In this document: in pieces, positions 1 to 13,007 of the stretch
Numbering within the stretch: position 1 is the stretch's first letter
Layout of the letters: each line of letters starts with the position of its first letter
Assembly: GCA_015178975.1 (NCBI GenBank)
Contig: WHVD01000035.1
Span: 186,001-250,000 of the forward strand
DNA: 64,000 bases
Source: Hysterangium stoloniferum
Taxonomy: Eukaryota > Basidiomycota > Agaricomycetes > Hysterangiales > Hysterangiaceae
Direction of reading: 5' to 3'
Position numbers and translations under genes: made by a program
The notes under the pieces: model-generated
The model's database searches: none
The model's input: the letters and a program-made list of their open reading frames with translations, nothing else
Told to the model about the DNA's origin: nothing

Positions 1-204
1 TGTCTGTTTCCAATACCTTCCGACACTTCCAATACTACACTCTTTCACACAAGATTTCAAATCATGCCAAAACACTTCACACAAGTCAAGTTAAATAATA
101 ATAAAAAATACAATTAATTCAGTGTTTCCAGCACTCGAAATCCCTCCTCTGCTTCAACTCCCATCTCATTGGCAACTTCCATGCCAATTTCTACACTCTC
201 CACA

Positions 205-846
205 TGTGAAGGGTATGCATATATGCATAATTGGACAGTGGATTAATATGCATATTATAGTACTTTATTATCTAGTTTCTATTCCTTTTCTTTAATTCCC
301 TATATCCTTCGAGCATACCCGTATTTCTTAGTTCGAAGTCTTGTATATACCTATGGGCGCTCTCGGCGCCAAAAGACAGACATCTTTTTACCCAGCAGAC
401 ACCACCTCGTAAACGACCCAGACATCGAATAGTGAGAGGTGTCAAGGGTAACGTCTCAACTACCTATAAAGGTAGTGTTTTCTCGCATACTAACAGACTT
501 TAGACTCAAACTGCGAAGGTCGAGTTCCACTCTAAGGTCTTTGTGCTCGTCGACACTATAGTCGACTCGTGCTACCATCTCTTTACTTTAGATATTCAGC
601 CTCTCGTGATTATCTATTTTACGTCTAGCTATGAGTTGTACCGTAAAGGTCAACTCTTTCATTCTCTCATTCTAGCCATCAAGAGCAACTGTACAGTTGC
701 TCTTGTGACGTGTAGCGTGTCTCCTTGCTAGTACTGTCAGTCTAGTAATCTACGGTATTGCACTGAACAGTCAATACCCGCTAATAGTAGTTGAATAAAC
801 ACTACACTTTGTATATTGAATGGTCAGAATCTATCGACTCTTCACA
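205..846 (+). repeat. 5' LTR of the 205-18397 chromovirus
   Basis: It begins TGTGAAGGG and ends TCTTCACA. A primer-site-like TGGTGATCCGAGCC lies right after it (about 848-861), as expected for tRNA priming starting with TGG. It pairs with 17756-18397, with about 2.3% transitions between the two. Confidence 0.95.
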
Positions 847-919
847 GTGGTGATCCGAGCCGGACCGTTCTTTTCCTACGAAGAAAGATCTTATTATTGG
901 ACTACTAAAACCCGAACAC

Positions 920-3900
920 GTGAATGACATGGGCAAGAACCAAACACCTAGGTCTTCATCAGCTCCGAGTAGCTCCATGCCTCATCAGAAATCCGCTAAT
1001 TTGGAACCACCCCGTAACGTCACCTTGAGGAAGTCTTCGTCGACTCTCCAAGGATCAACTCCTCTGGAGGATCCTTCCGGAGTAGTAGCGGAATCGTCAA
1101 CGAACATTCCACCTGACCCACCTGAAGAACGCTCATCACCCAGGCAGTTGAACGCCCCTGGAGTCGATGTTGAGCCTGGTCGAGCACCCACACCCGTTCT
1201 CAAGTTCCCTCCGAGACAGGTTATTCTCAAGCAGTTCCTCGGAGGTCATATAATTTATGCTCAGCCTATCGACTTACAATGGGATATGTATTACACTGAT
1301 TGAATCTCCAAGGATCTGGTTACTCCCTTTGTAGAGGAGTACAATACAGATTATCCCATTTTACCAGTGACTGTAGCAGTTTGGTTAGGTCGTTACCAGG
1401 TGATCTTATCGGCGCGAGATTTATTCACGCGACCAGGGAACCTTGAGGACTTGACCTGATCGATTCCCAAATGGTCGAATGAGGTGACTACTGCTATGGA
1501 AGGAGGAAGAAGGATTCTCAAGCGGGAGGTGTTTTCTCTATTCCTTGAAGCACTTCGTACGCATGATGAGGCGTTGCAGATCCTGCACATCCTGCTCGGC
1601 GGAGATCATGTCGTGCCTAAGGTTGACTACCAGTACATGTACATCCGCATGTTGGAGGAGTCTCTCAATGGAGTCACACCAAATCTGCCGTTCACATATT
1701 TCACCTTAAGGGGTCGGCTGAAGCGAAATCAAAGAAGACTCAATAAGATGGTTTTAGAGGTACTCCTCCCCTATAATGACTCGATTCAGGTCCCCGATTC
1801 GCCTATCTCCACGACTAATTCGTTTGTTTGCAACCTAAATGGGTCTCCAGATACTCGTTTCCTATGTTCTCTCAACTGTCCTGTGATATTGGAGGACTTT
1901 CCGCTGGACTTGAGGATGCAGGTGATAGAACACCTCCAAGAAAAGAGGATTGAGGTCTGTGCTCCCTTTCATCAACCTCAGCCGTGTCGACTCCTGAACA
2001 CAATGGAGATCGAGAGATGAATCGCGATGGAGATCGAGAGATGAATCGTGATGGAGATCGAGAGATGAATCGCGATGGAACCCGGTCCCACACCTTTTCA
2101 GGGAGATCCTCGCTCTCGCGTCACATTTGAGGGAGTTTCCAACAGCCCTAACATCAAGAATGAGGTGACCACTGTCAGAAACTGATCAGTCACCAGCAAG
2201 GGTCAACCGTCCTTCTCTACAGCATTCACTGAGGGTATAGCTGGCCCAGTCGCTGGTCGAGGATCACTGAACCCAGACGGTCCCCGCCATTCTCTGCCGA
2301 TCACTTCGAATCCCTTCTTGCCATCAGGAGGACCCCCTAGTGATTCATCCGGGAGTTCGAATACTTCAGACCGAGGAGGGAACTCGGGATGTGGGGAGCG
2401 CCACAATGGAGTGCCTAATACCCCTTTTCGAACTCCGATGCAGTCTCAAGCTAGCACGCTTATTGATGGCTTACCTAAGGACAAGAAGATCACTCTTAAC
2501 ACCAACGACCTCAAGATCAAATGGTCTGACCTCCCCGAATACGATGGAGCCCAATCCAAGGCCTTGGATTATATCATGGACATCATGAGTCTTGTGGAGA
2601 TATCAGACTCTTTGAGTGTGATGTTAGGAGTCACTCTGCCAAGACGACTCACAGGAAACACTAAGGTCTGGTGGAGCACCCTAGACCGTGAGCATCGTAC
2701 TGAATTCAGTCAATCTCATGGGTCATTTCTCTGGGGCATTGTGGAAGGATTGCTTGGAACTTGCTGGCATGAATCCTTGGCCTTAGAATGGGAAGCCATG
2801 AAATTTCGACAAGCTGGTCACAATCGCGAGACACCCGTCCACTATATCCAACAGAGAGTTAAACTCTATCATTTCCTGTACGGGTTCCACCAGGACAGAG
2901 GAGATGAGACATGCAGACTCATTCTCATGCTGCCTACAGAATGGCTCTACCTTCTTCAAGGACAACCCATCGACGATATCATGAGTTTGCAGACTTATGC
3001 TAATAACCTGCAAGAAGCTCTGATTAACGCTTGGGTCCAAACACACCGGGAACGTTACAGGTTCCAGAAACTGCGCGTAATGTTAGCAGAGGGTCAGGAA
3101 GTGGATTTTAGAGTCACTGACGACTTCTCTTCACCTAACCAGGTTCTCATTAGTGAGACTAACGAGAGAGGCTCGACGAGAAGGACCATCCCTGATGTCG
3201 CTAATCCAACGCAGGGAAAGCGTCACGGAAAAATGTTCTTCAAGAAGAGTAACAAGAAGAGCTCGGTCAAACCCACCAAGGAATGTTGGATATGCAGAAG
3301 TCCAGAGCATTTCAAGATAGATTGCCCCCACGCTGGCAAAATGTCTCATTATGTCTCTATCAACAAATGCTCCGCACAGGATATGTCGGAGGAAGCTGAG
3401 GAGCAAAGGTTATATGAAGCGGTTCATGGACTATCTATACAAGGACAAGTAAATAGCTCTGATGACAAATTGACTTTTGTTTCCATTTATGCGCCCCGAG
3501 TCGGAGACAAATTAGTAAGGGAGGAAAATCGAACGACTAGTGAAGCTCTTCCGTCTGAAGTTTATGTATCCATACTCGCTGCAGATTTCTTGGAAAAGGG
3601 AGACCGGTTGAGTGCTCATCGGCAGGACCTTGAAGGCCTGACCGAGAAGTACTGTCAGACTGGAGATTCTCACGAACAAATCAGCTCAAACTCACTCTGT
3701 TCGCCTGGAGCTGACGTTGACACATTCCCGTTTGATCCTGGAAACCCCCCCGACTTACTACCGTATGAGGACTCGGATTCGGAGGACAGCGACAATGATC
3801 TGGTATTGGATTCCCCTTCGAAGCATATTCCTTGTCGAAGTGAGCGCAGGAACGTAAGCTTGTCCCTGCGCAAGGAAAGTAAGAGGCCTAGAATCCAATA

Positions 3901-4051
3901 CCTTCGTCCCAGTCGACTGATGAAGGAGGATACTACGATCCTTTATCGAAAATGGGATCCCCCCAGTGGTTACTCTAGTATAGGAGTTGCAGCGCTCCAT
4001 GTTTTCGGTCATGTAGGAACTCCTGATTCACCCGAACACGTTAAAGTCTGA
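920..4051 (+). pseudogene. gag region of the 205-18397 chromovirus (fossil part)
   Basis: Open stretches encode a Pro/Ser-rich N-terminal part (920-1303), a middle part (1484-2020) and a 577-codon part (2318-4051). The last has a capsid-like helical section and a CX2CX4HX4C zinc knuckle (CWICRSPEHFKIDC, near 3283-3325), followed by an acidic linker. It leads straight into the protease. It is broken and recognisable only as a family part. Confidence 0.8.
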
Positions 4052-4510
4052 ATGGACACGGGAGCGGATCTCTCCCTTATATCAGAGGAATTCTACAAGG
4101 GGCTGCAGGGCGTATATAAGTTGAAACAAGGACTCAAGTTACGTCTAATCCAGCCCACGGGTAACGCTAAGGTTATCGGATATGTTAATATTCCTATTTA
4201 CCTGGAGGATGACAGTGGAACGTTACTGAAGTTCGCGGCGGAAACTTACGTCGTTAGAGGAATGACAGTGCCAATTCTTTTAGGAGAAGACTTTCATATT
4301 AATTACGAAATTGGTACTCTAAGAGATCAGCCGTTGGGATCTAGACTTATTCTCCCAGGACGACAGGGTTTTATTCCAGCCAGTTCTTCTAAGGAACCTC
4401 AACCTTTGACCTTCACCGTCAATAAGGCCCCTTTCGGGAAGCATGAGAAGGAGCAACCCAAGTTCACCTCTCTCCCCAATAAAGGCGTGCGTACTGAAAG
4501 AGTCACGTGA
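4052..4510 (+). pseudogene. Aspartic protease part of the 205-18397 chromovirus (fossil)
   Basis: The catalytic motif MDTGADLSLI sits at the very start, followed by the strand-rich flap region and a PILLGEDF motif typical of Gypsy proteases. It lies between gag and the region where a MITE has inserted (4708-5382). Confidence 0.8.
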
Positions 4511-4707
4511 GCCTTGAAGGATTGCACTATCGATCCAGAGTCAGCCAGACTAGTGCCCATTTTTGTTGAAGATCTAAAGGGCGAGGAGTGGATTGTTGAA
4601 GGAATTGTATTGCAAAACAAGGATAGTTCCATATTAGCCACACCAATCACGGCAATTTCAAGGAATAGTGCGGCAGTGCCCTTAGCCAATCCATCGCTAA
4701 CCCCTAA

Positions 4708-5382
4708 GGAGGATATCTGAAAACTATTAAGTATACCAAATTCTAATATACTCTAAAGGTCATTTAAACATCTGGGATGTGATTCAAACATAATTTGGTT
4801 TTTAAAACTTTCAAAAAGTTTTAAACTCTCTCATACATTACAAACTAAAGAATCTTTCTGGACACGAGTAGACAATAAAAAAAATTAGTAGTTTGAAACA
4901 CTAATACTTTTAAAAAGTAGATACCTTTAGATAGTCCATTCCATGCATATGTATATCATTGGCACCTCTAAATACATATGTATTACTTCGGAATAGATCT
5001 GTCAATCTGAACAGATTTCTACTTGATTCAACATACCCAGAATATATAGGGGGTTTTACTTAATAAAGACAGCTGTGGTATGAAAATTTTCCAATAATAT
5101 TTTACATATTTTACATGGAAATAACTTCATTACAACTTTTAAAAAACAAAGTACTAATAAAAGTATTAGTAGGCATCTGTAAAAGGAAGGAAATTATATA
5201 CAATGGAATTTGTTAAATAACTATGGGTTGTATAAGATGTAATATGGAGAACTATTTCTGATGGTTGTTTTTTGATGATATAATTGTTTCAGAATAGATA
5301 TCACTATTTAAAGATGGAGTTTTGTAAAAATAAGACTTTTATTAGTAAATATTTGAGATTATAGTAATTATAAACACCCTCC
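4708..5382. mobile_element. MITE, PIF/Harbinger-like (copy 1)
   Basis: This 675-base AT-rich insertion has short terminal inverted repeats (GGAGGATAT at the left, GGAGGGTGT read inward from the right) and a TAA target duplication (4705-4707 and 5383-5385). Counting the neighbouring C and G, the site is CTAAG, so a 5-base duplication cannot be excluded. No coding frame is visible. A closely similar copy in the opposite direction lies at 45459-46127 with flanks TGA. A T-N-A duplication inside CTNAG is what PIF/Harbinger elements use; the family call is inference from ends and target only. Confidence 0.75.
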
Positions 5383-5473
5383 TAAGACTATCTGATGAGG
5401 GGAGACAATAGGGATAATTCATGACCCCGCTCGTTGGGCTCACAAGCCCAGGTCACTTGAGGAGAAAGGTTTA

Positions 5474-7123
5474 ATGGCAGCAGGCACGACCAAGATTGCA
5501 CACCTTATCGAAAGTCTCTCTCAACTTGAGGAGGACCGTCAATTCGCCTCAGAGAGGCCTAAGCCACCTGTTGAACCAGAGATTGCGGATGATTTCGAAC
5601 CGCCTGGTCCTAAGATGGCTGCGGTGGCTGATAATGAACAATTTACCTCAGAGGATCTTCACAAGCTAGTCAACTTGGGACCAGATATACCAACGGAGGT
5701 CCTGCCACATCTCAGATCAGTTTTGACTGAGAACGTTAAGGCTTTCGGAGTCGACGGACGGTTAGGGCAAGTGGAATGTAGAGTCCCTGTCCCCTTGAAA
5801 GAGGGCGCCCAGCCCATATCCATGCCTATGTTCCCTTCGTCCCCTGCCAATAGGAGAGTTATAGACGAGCAAATGGATACCTGGTTTGAACAGGGTGTCA
5901 TTGAGCCATCTAAAAGCCCCTGGGGGGCGCCAGCCTTTGTAGTATATCGCAATGGTAAACCGTGGGTGGTCATCGACTATCGGAAACTTAATCATCTCAC
6001 TGTTCCAGATGAATTCCCTTTACCATGTCAATTGGAGATCATGCAGGCGCTGTCGGGATCAAATGTTCTTTCTTCTTTCGACACGCTAGCTGGGTTTACT
6101 CAATTAGAAATGTTGGAGGACGATAAGCCCAAAACAGCCTTTAGATCTCATAGAGGGCTGTGGCAATTTAAAAGGATGCTGTTCGGGCTCAGAAACAGCC
6201 CCTCCACATTTCAGCACGTCATGCAAACAGTTTTAGCACCCTACTTGTGGATTTTTTGTCTAGTCTACATCGATGACATAGTCATATTCTCTAAGAACTG
6301 GGATGATCATTTGCTTCACCTGAATCAGGTGCTTGGCGCTATCGCTTTGGCCGGTATCACTCTCTCTCCCAAGAAATGTTTTATCGGATATAATTCGATC
6401 TTGTTGTTGGGTCATAAAGTATCCAGGTTGGGTTTTTCGACCCATCAAGAGAAAGTTCGCGCTATATTAGAACTGGCCCCACCCACTAAGGTCTCTGAAC
6501 TACAACGGTTCCTTGGAATGGTCCTTTACTTTTTGGCGTATATACCATTCTATTCATGGATGGTGTCCCCTTTATTCTCGCTCCTAAAAAAGGGAACACC
6601 CTGGATGTGGACTGCTGAACATGTCTGAGCTTATGAGGATGTTAAAACCGCACTAGGATCAGCACCAGTGCTGGGACATCCAGTTAGTGGGATGCCCTAT
6701 CGATTGTATACGGACACTTCAGATTTTGCCTTAGGTTGTTGTCTCCAACAAGTCCAGAAGATGGCTTTAGGAGACTTGATGGACACTAAAATCTATGCCC
6801 AAGCCAAGTTAGCTTTTGACCGTGCGCAGGATGTGCCATCCTTTGTTCATCGGTACAAAACCAAACAGCCCGAGATTGAGTGGTCAGATTCATGGGGACC
6901 CACTTTTGAGGTGACCGAAGTTACCGTTGAACAAGTCATTGCATATTGGAGTCGCACGCTGAAAAGCACTGAACGTAACTATTCTGCCACTGAATGGGAA
7001 GTGTTAGCAGCAAAGGAGGGACTAGTCCACTTCCAACCCTTCATTGAAGGTGAACACGTTCTACTCATTACGGACCATGCAGCTCTGCAATGGGCTAGAT
7101 TGTACGAGAACACTAATCGTTGA
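5474..7123 (+). pseudogene. Reverse transcriptase-RNase H part of the 205-18397 chromovirus (fossil)
   Basis: RT motifs are clear: VIDYRKLNHLT, FDTLAGFTQLE, the LFGLRNSPSTFQ region and the catalytic LVYIDDIVIFS near 6262-6294. RNase H follows with YTDTSDFALGCCLQQ and the YWSRTLKSTERNYSATEWE motif (about 6700-7000). The nested 7342-14525 element separates this from the integrase part. Confidence 0.88.
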
Positions 7124-7341
7124 CTAGCTGCATGGGGGGCAATATACGCTGCATTTCCAGGTCTCAAAATTTTACATCGAGCAGGAAGAGTTCACAGTAA
7201 CATGGACCCATTGTCCAGACTCCCTCGGGTACCAGCCTTCGTGAGCCCTATTAGAGATTTAGAGATGATATACAAGCTATCACCTCGACCTCTATGGACA
7301 AAAGCACTGAGGAAAAACTATGGAAGGACGAACCTGCTAAG

Positions 7342-7468
7342 TGTTAAGAACTAGAAACTGACTAATGTCGGTGGCCGACGGGGACCGATCGGAAGGACTT
7401 GGCTTCAGCTTATGTGCTGCGCCTTCGGGGACCGTCGGTGTGTGAAGGGTTGCAACACAGTCGTAACA
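7342..7468 (-). repeat. 3' LTR (short form) of the nested Tf1-like element
   Basis: In plus orientation it begins TGTTAAGAACTAG and ends CAGTCGTAACA, matching both ends of the 721-base LTR at 13805-14525. This copy is only 127 bases long. It holds the shared leader block (7395-7423). Confidence 0.85.
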
Positions 7469-7643
7469 GTATCCCCTCATTTGGCCAAAATCCCAAGGAG
7501 GCCGAAAATCTAGATCGTGTATGTAAAACAACGTCGGTTACGGGTTGTGTGTCAGAACGTCATGTGACCGGTAAAATTTTCGCATATAAAAAAAATGGGA
7601 GGTTACAAGGCGCTTGACTCTTCATCCTTTCCTCCCAACCACA

Positions 7644-8650
7644 ATGCCGTTGAACACTGGGACGAAGACCATCCCTGTCAGGCTGACCGTAACTCCTGTG
7701 TCGGGTCCGAGCGGGATGCCGAATGCACAAGAATGTCGGCGCCAACTAGAGGCGAGGAAAAAGGCATGCGAGGAGGAGGAATGAAAGGAGATGGAGGAGC
7801 TGAAAGCGATTGAGGTGGTCGAGGTGGAGGAGAAGAGACGGGTGGAGGTGGAAGCTACGTGCAAGCGTCGGGAGGCCAAGCTTGCGAGGAAAAAACAGCA
7901 GGAGGCCGGTCGGGCCGAGAGGAGGAGGCGAGAAAGAAACGAGAAGGGAAGGTAAGTTAGGAGAAGTATCACACTGTGAATCTTTACTAATGCTCTCTTC
8001 TCAGCGGAAGGCAGTGTCACCGTCGGTATCCAATGAAGAGGACGAGGAATACGAGGATGAGGCTGCAGGGCCTTCGAGCCCGAAGGTTTTTATTTATATA
8101 TATATTTCTTTTTGCTGTTACTGACTTTTAGTGACAGAGACAAAAAGGGGCCCCCAAGGCGGGGCCCGAAAATGATCCTAGGTGTAACTGCTGCACTGCT
8201 CGGAACCGAGCTTGCCATCCTCGAGCAAACAGTCGGGGCCGCACATGTCAAGAGTGTGCAGGTCAAAAGCTTGGTTGTACCTACCTGGGGGCCGACATGG
8301 GTGCGATCTACAGGGAGCGCCAGACGGACGCGATGGAGGAGCAAAACCGCCTTATGTGGTTGTATTTCGTGGAGACCACTTGGTGGCGAACCGAGTCTCT
8401 GCGACAGCAGGGACTCCTTCACGAGCAAATGTGACTGCTGGGGGTGGCCATTGGAGAACAGACGGCCATGTTACAGTGGGTCGGAGGGCAGCTCGAGCAG
8501 TACCTCGAGCCGCCTAGTTCGGACGAGGTTGAGCCGGTTAGGGCCTTGGAGGAAACTGGAGGGAAGGGAATATCGGTTGCCATCGGTGAAGCGCGAGCTT
8601 CGGAGACCGAGGAGGAAGGGGAAGTAGTAGAGGGTACTTTAGATAGTTAA
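7644..8650 (+). pseudogene. Antisense accessory ORF inside the Tf1-like element (fossil)
   Basis: This plus-strand coding region lies between the element's 3' LTR and the end of its minus-strand pol. The frames show a short N-terminal part, a strongly charged Glu/Arg/Lys coiled coil (about 7720-7950), an acidic Ser/Glu linker, and a Cys cluster of the form CX2CX6C...CX2CX6C (about 8180-8280), like a small zinc-binding domain. A Trp-rich helical segment (8290-8440) and an acidic tail ending at 8650 follow. A TATA-like box (CATATAAAAAAA, about 7582-7593) stands roughly 50 bases before the ATG at 7644. Open stretches change frame, which may mean introns (GTAAGT at about 7950) or decay; they are not joined here. 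The function is unknown. Confidence 0.6.
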
Positions 8651-8782
8651 AATAATAATTGATTCAATCTTTTTTTGAAATCGTGAATTGAAAATTGAAA
8701 GCATCAGATAGTGACTTGGTAATTTAAGTTCGACTTGGTGTTTGAGGAATCGGAGGCCGTCGGTTACCGTGTCGTGTGAAGA

Positions 8783-9865
8783 CTAAAGAGAGTCTAAAGG
8801 ACCGGGTTTGTTCAGATACGTTTGATGGAAAACTGAAACGATTTCTGATGTATTGCCAAGTTCGGTGGCTAGGATCCAGGAAGTTTCTTCATCTGTACCT
8901 TCATAGCCAGTCCATTTGACCAAATAAAGTAACTTGCACGATCGCCTGTGATTGTTGATCTTGGAGTCTAGAATTTCCGATATTTCAAGTTCGGGTTCCC
9001 CATCAATGATCACAGGTGGGGGTGGTGGTTGTATGGGATCTGGTATATTGTTAGCAACACAAGGTTCCAACATGGATACATGAAATACCGGGTGCACTGC
9101 ACGCATGTTGTCGGGAAGCCGAAGCGTCCATGACAGCATACTGGCTTGTGCTATAACTTCAAAAGGACCTAAATATTTTTCAGAGAGCTTCTTAGAAGGT
9201 CTAGTAGTTCGGAAAAACTCGGCTTTAATGAATACTCGGTCTCCGATCTTGAAATCAGGAGGCGGAAGTCGGTTTTTATTCGCAGACCATTGGTATCGTT
9301 CTTGGGCCATTGCGATAGTTTTACGAAGTTCTTGATGTAGCTCATCAAGGTTGGTAATGAAGTCTTGAGCACAAGCGGATGCGAGATCACGTTCCGGGTG
9401 GATTGTGATGTTGGGGTTGTAGCCTTTATTTGCGAAGAAAGGCGAAATGCCAGTAGTGGCATTTGGTGCGTTGTTGTATGTGAATTCGGCTAGCGGTAGT
9501 AGTGATTTCCAATTGTCTTGTTGATAGTTGCAATAAACACGGATGTATTGTTCCAAGGTTTGGCTCATGCGTTCGGTTTGTCCATCGCCTTCCGGGTGAT
9601 AGCCCGAAGTGAAATGTAGCTTCATGTCTAGTGCTTTTCCGAGTGCCCTAAAGAAGTGAGAGACGAACTCGGATCTGCGATTGGATGTGACATGCGATGG
9701 AACGCCATGCTTGGAAAATACATGGGTGACGAATAATTCAGCTAACTGTACAGATGTTATTGTGTCATATGTTGGAATGAAAATACTTTGCTTTGAGAGC
9801 CGATCCACAACAACTAGGATTGCTGTGTGACCTTTGGATGCCGGTAGGTGCTCGATAAAATCCAT
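8783..9865 (-). pseudogene. Integrase core and chromodomain of the Tf1-like element (fossil part)
   Basis: The 360-codon frame starts at MDFIEHLPASKGH, continues with VVVDRLSKQSIFIP (DDE core), HPEGDGQTERMSQTLEQY, a GPFEV-type GPY module (GPFEVIAQASMLSWTLRL), and a C-terminal chromodomain (LYLVKWTGYEGTDEETSW). The chromodomain is the mark of the chromovirus/Tf1 group and is thought to guide insertion into marked chromatin. Confidence 0.85.
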
Positions 9866-10093
9866 AGAAATCGAGTTCCAAGGTTTTTCCGGTATCGGTA
9901 ATTGTTTGAGTAGGCCATATGGTTTGTGTCGCTGTGATTTAGAGTGTAGACACGTAGTACAAGATTTACAATAGTGCTTAACAAAATCTCGGATGCCGGG
10001 CCATGTATATTCTCTTCTAATGAGTGAGAGGGTCTTATTGAGGCCGAAGTGTCCCGAGATTGGGTGGTCATGCTTATGTTGTAGGATTCGCAG

Positions 10094-12615
10094 TCAAAGG
10101 GTGTCGAAGTCCGGTACATAAATGTGATTGTCAAGTCTAATGAAACCTTGTGAGTCTAATGACCATCGGGGTTGATCGGGGTCGGACGGGTTATCGAGGT
10201 GTGCTTTGGTGACTGGGTCTAATGGAATTGCCGATAGTATATCTTGATGTAACTTTTCGGTATCCATAAGGATAACACTTCGCAAGACTGGATGAATGAG
10301 GTAAGTGGCTCGGATAGACGCGGACAGTTGTTCCGATGAAAACATAGGCTTGAAATTATGCGGGTTAACTGTGGCATAGTCGCTACTCCCCTCTTTAGGA
10401 TAGACATCCCATCGTCTAGTCATAGCGTCGGGTTTTCCACCAAGGCGGCCGGGATGGAAGCGAATTACCATGTTGAAAGCAGAGAGGTATTCGGACCATT
10501 GAGCCTGTCGACGGGTGAGCAGTTTTGTGGTTGAAAAGTAACTAAATTTTTGTGGTCTGTAATAACATCTACTGTGTGGGTCGAGCCTTCCAAATAATGT
10601 CGCCATGTCTTGAAAGCTTCAAATATTGCGAGTAGTTCCTTATCGTGAACATCATAGTTGAGTTCGGGTGCCGAAAATGTGCGAGATAGAAAGGCTACTG
10701 GGTGTACTTCACCATCGGTGTCCAGAATGGACAATATCGCAGCAAGCGCATAGTCCGAGGTGTCGGTTTCCATGATGAGTTGAACGTCGGGCTTCCAGTG
10801 CGACAGAATAGGGGCAGATGTAAACGCACTTTTCAATTCCTGGAATGCTGATCGGCATTCTTCGGAGAAATTCCACGGGACGTCTTTACGAGTAAGACGA
10901 GTGAGCGGAACGGTAATTTTTGAGTAGTTGTGAATGAAACGACGATAAAAATTGGCGAAGCCTAAAAAGGATTGAATATCCTTAACCTTTCGGGGTTCCG
11001 GCCAATCTTGAATGACTTGAACTTTAGAGTCGTCCATGCGGAGACCATCAGGTCCCATCATAAACCCTAAATATTCAACTGTGTCGACATCAAAAGAACA
11101 TTTTTTACCATTCGCAAAAAGACCATGTTTTTGGAGTCTTCGGAGAACTTCACGAATGTGTTCATCATGAAGTGTAGGATCTTCAGAGAATATGAGGATG
11201 TCGTCTAAGTACATAATGACAAAGATATCAAGGAGGTCGGAAAAGATGTCGTTGATAAAACGTTGAAAGACCGACGGAGCGTTGGTGAGGCCGAAAGGCA
11301 TTACTAACCATTCAAAAGAGCCATAGCGAGTGCAAAAAGCCGTTTTCCATTCATCGCCTTCGGCGATCTGAACCAAATGATAGGCATGCTTGAGATCTAT
11401 CTTTGTATAGATTCGGGCCTTCCGAGGGGCATCAAGTAAATCGGAGATTAGTGGTAATGGGTACTTGTCTTTTCTAGTGATTGCATTTAGTCCTTGAAAG
11501 TCAATGCAAAGTCGAAGGGAACCGTCTTTTTTCCGAACGAATAGGACGGGGGCTCCATAAGGAGACTTTGAGGGTCGGATAAAACCTATAGCCAAATGTT
11601 CGTCCAAGAAATCTTGGATAGCCAATAATTCGGACTGCGAGAGAGGATAAACTGGGCCTAGGGGCGGATGTGAACCATCTTCAATATCAACTTTCAAATC
11701 ATAAGGCCTGTGAGGGGCGAGTCGATCTGCTTTTTGTTTACTGAATACATCTGCAAATTCATGGTATTTTTTGGGACCACCTTCCAAATCTGCAATTGGT
11801 TCAGCCACCGGGGATGCAAAGCGACCGGTGACTTCGTCAATTTTAAGATTGACTGTGAATGCTCGGGAGCCGTCCAACTTGATGGCTCTCATAAAGGCTG
11901 CGGCATTTATTAGAGAGACGGGCGGCGGAGAGCTCGGATTTGCCACTAGGGCTGGAGGTGCTGTAGAGGCCATATTTGCCAAAACAGGCGAAAACGGACC
12001 AGTCGTAACGGGTGCCGACGGGGTTCGGAAATGGATACTGCCCAATACCCAATCAATCAATGGATTGTAGCGGGTGAGCCAGTTATGTCCTAGAACCACG
12101 GAGCAACTCGGGTCCAACTGTGTTACAAAAAACGTAACTGTCTGAAAAGTTCCACATGGGAACCGAAGTCGGAGCTCGCAGGCTTGCGAGATTACGGAGT
12201 TTGAGGTACCATCAAAGAGTCGGAGCGGAATCGGGTCTATTGCATAGGTTTTTAACTGATTTTTTCTGGAAAAACTTGTATCTATAAAACAATGAGTTGA
12301 ACCTGAATCTATGAGGGCTCGAAAAGTGAGACTCCCGAGAGGTTCCGAAGTAAGATTTATGAACAAAGAATTAGGATCATACAAGGCGGATGCGTTAAGA
12401 TGACAATTTTCCGGTGTGCGAGGAGATTCAACGCAACTCTCCAACCGCACGGAATCCAGAGAGTTGCTTAATCTTTTTTCGACTTGGCAGCCGGCTTGGC
12501 CAGTTGTGAGGTCGTGGCCGTATTGGCCGATCGGGCTTTTGTGGCTTTTGGGCATGCAGCGACTCGGTGTCCGGGATCTGCACACAACAAACAAAGGTTG
12601 TTGTCCATTCAGCAT
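10094..12615 (-). pseudogene. Protease, RT, RNase H and integrase zinc region of the Tf1-like element (fossil part)
   Basis: The long open frame (716 codons, 10465-12615) carries the protease motif RALIDSGSTHCFID, RT motifs (LCIDFQGLNAITRKDKYPLP, MPFGLTNAPSVFQ, catalytic IMYLDDILIFSED) and RNase H (METDTSDYALAAIL, NYDVHDKELLAI). The next part (10094-10606) continues through the RNase H/integrase linker ([21 protein letters not shown]). Confidence 0.85.
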
Positions 12616-13007
12616 TGCTTTTCCTGTGGTAGGAGCTTGCCATCGGAGCCGAGTTTGCCAGTTAAGTCGGGTTTGTCTTTGTCTTGAGACTTATTCGACT
12701 GTTTTCCCTTGCCTTTTTTGTCGTTAGTCCCTTTGTTTTCGGACTTCTTATCGGAGGTCGAGTTGCCACTGTTGTTGGTGTTTTGATTACCAGACTTGTT
12801 GGTGTTCTTATTTTCCGATGATTTTTTGTCCGAGGGGTTTTCGCGACTAATTTCCGAATGTCGTTCCCAGTATCGGGCGTCTGTGTTTTGGGCTTTCAGA
12901 CGCATGAGAGGGAGGGTTTTCGGCTTGCCGGTTTCTCCTTTGGAAACTTCATCCTTGAGGTGAGATGGAAGGCCAGAGTAAAACTGGTAACGGAAGGCCG
13001 AATCGCC

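Noticed and set aside
985-1230. Minus-strand frame in the gag region
   Set aside because: It lies opposite a Pro/Ser-rich gag frame, with no features of its own.
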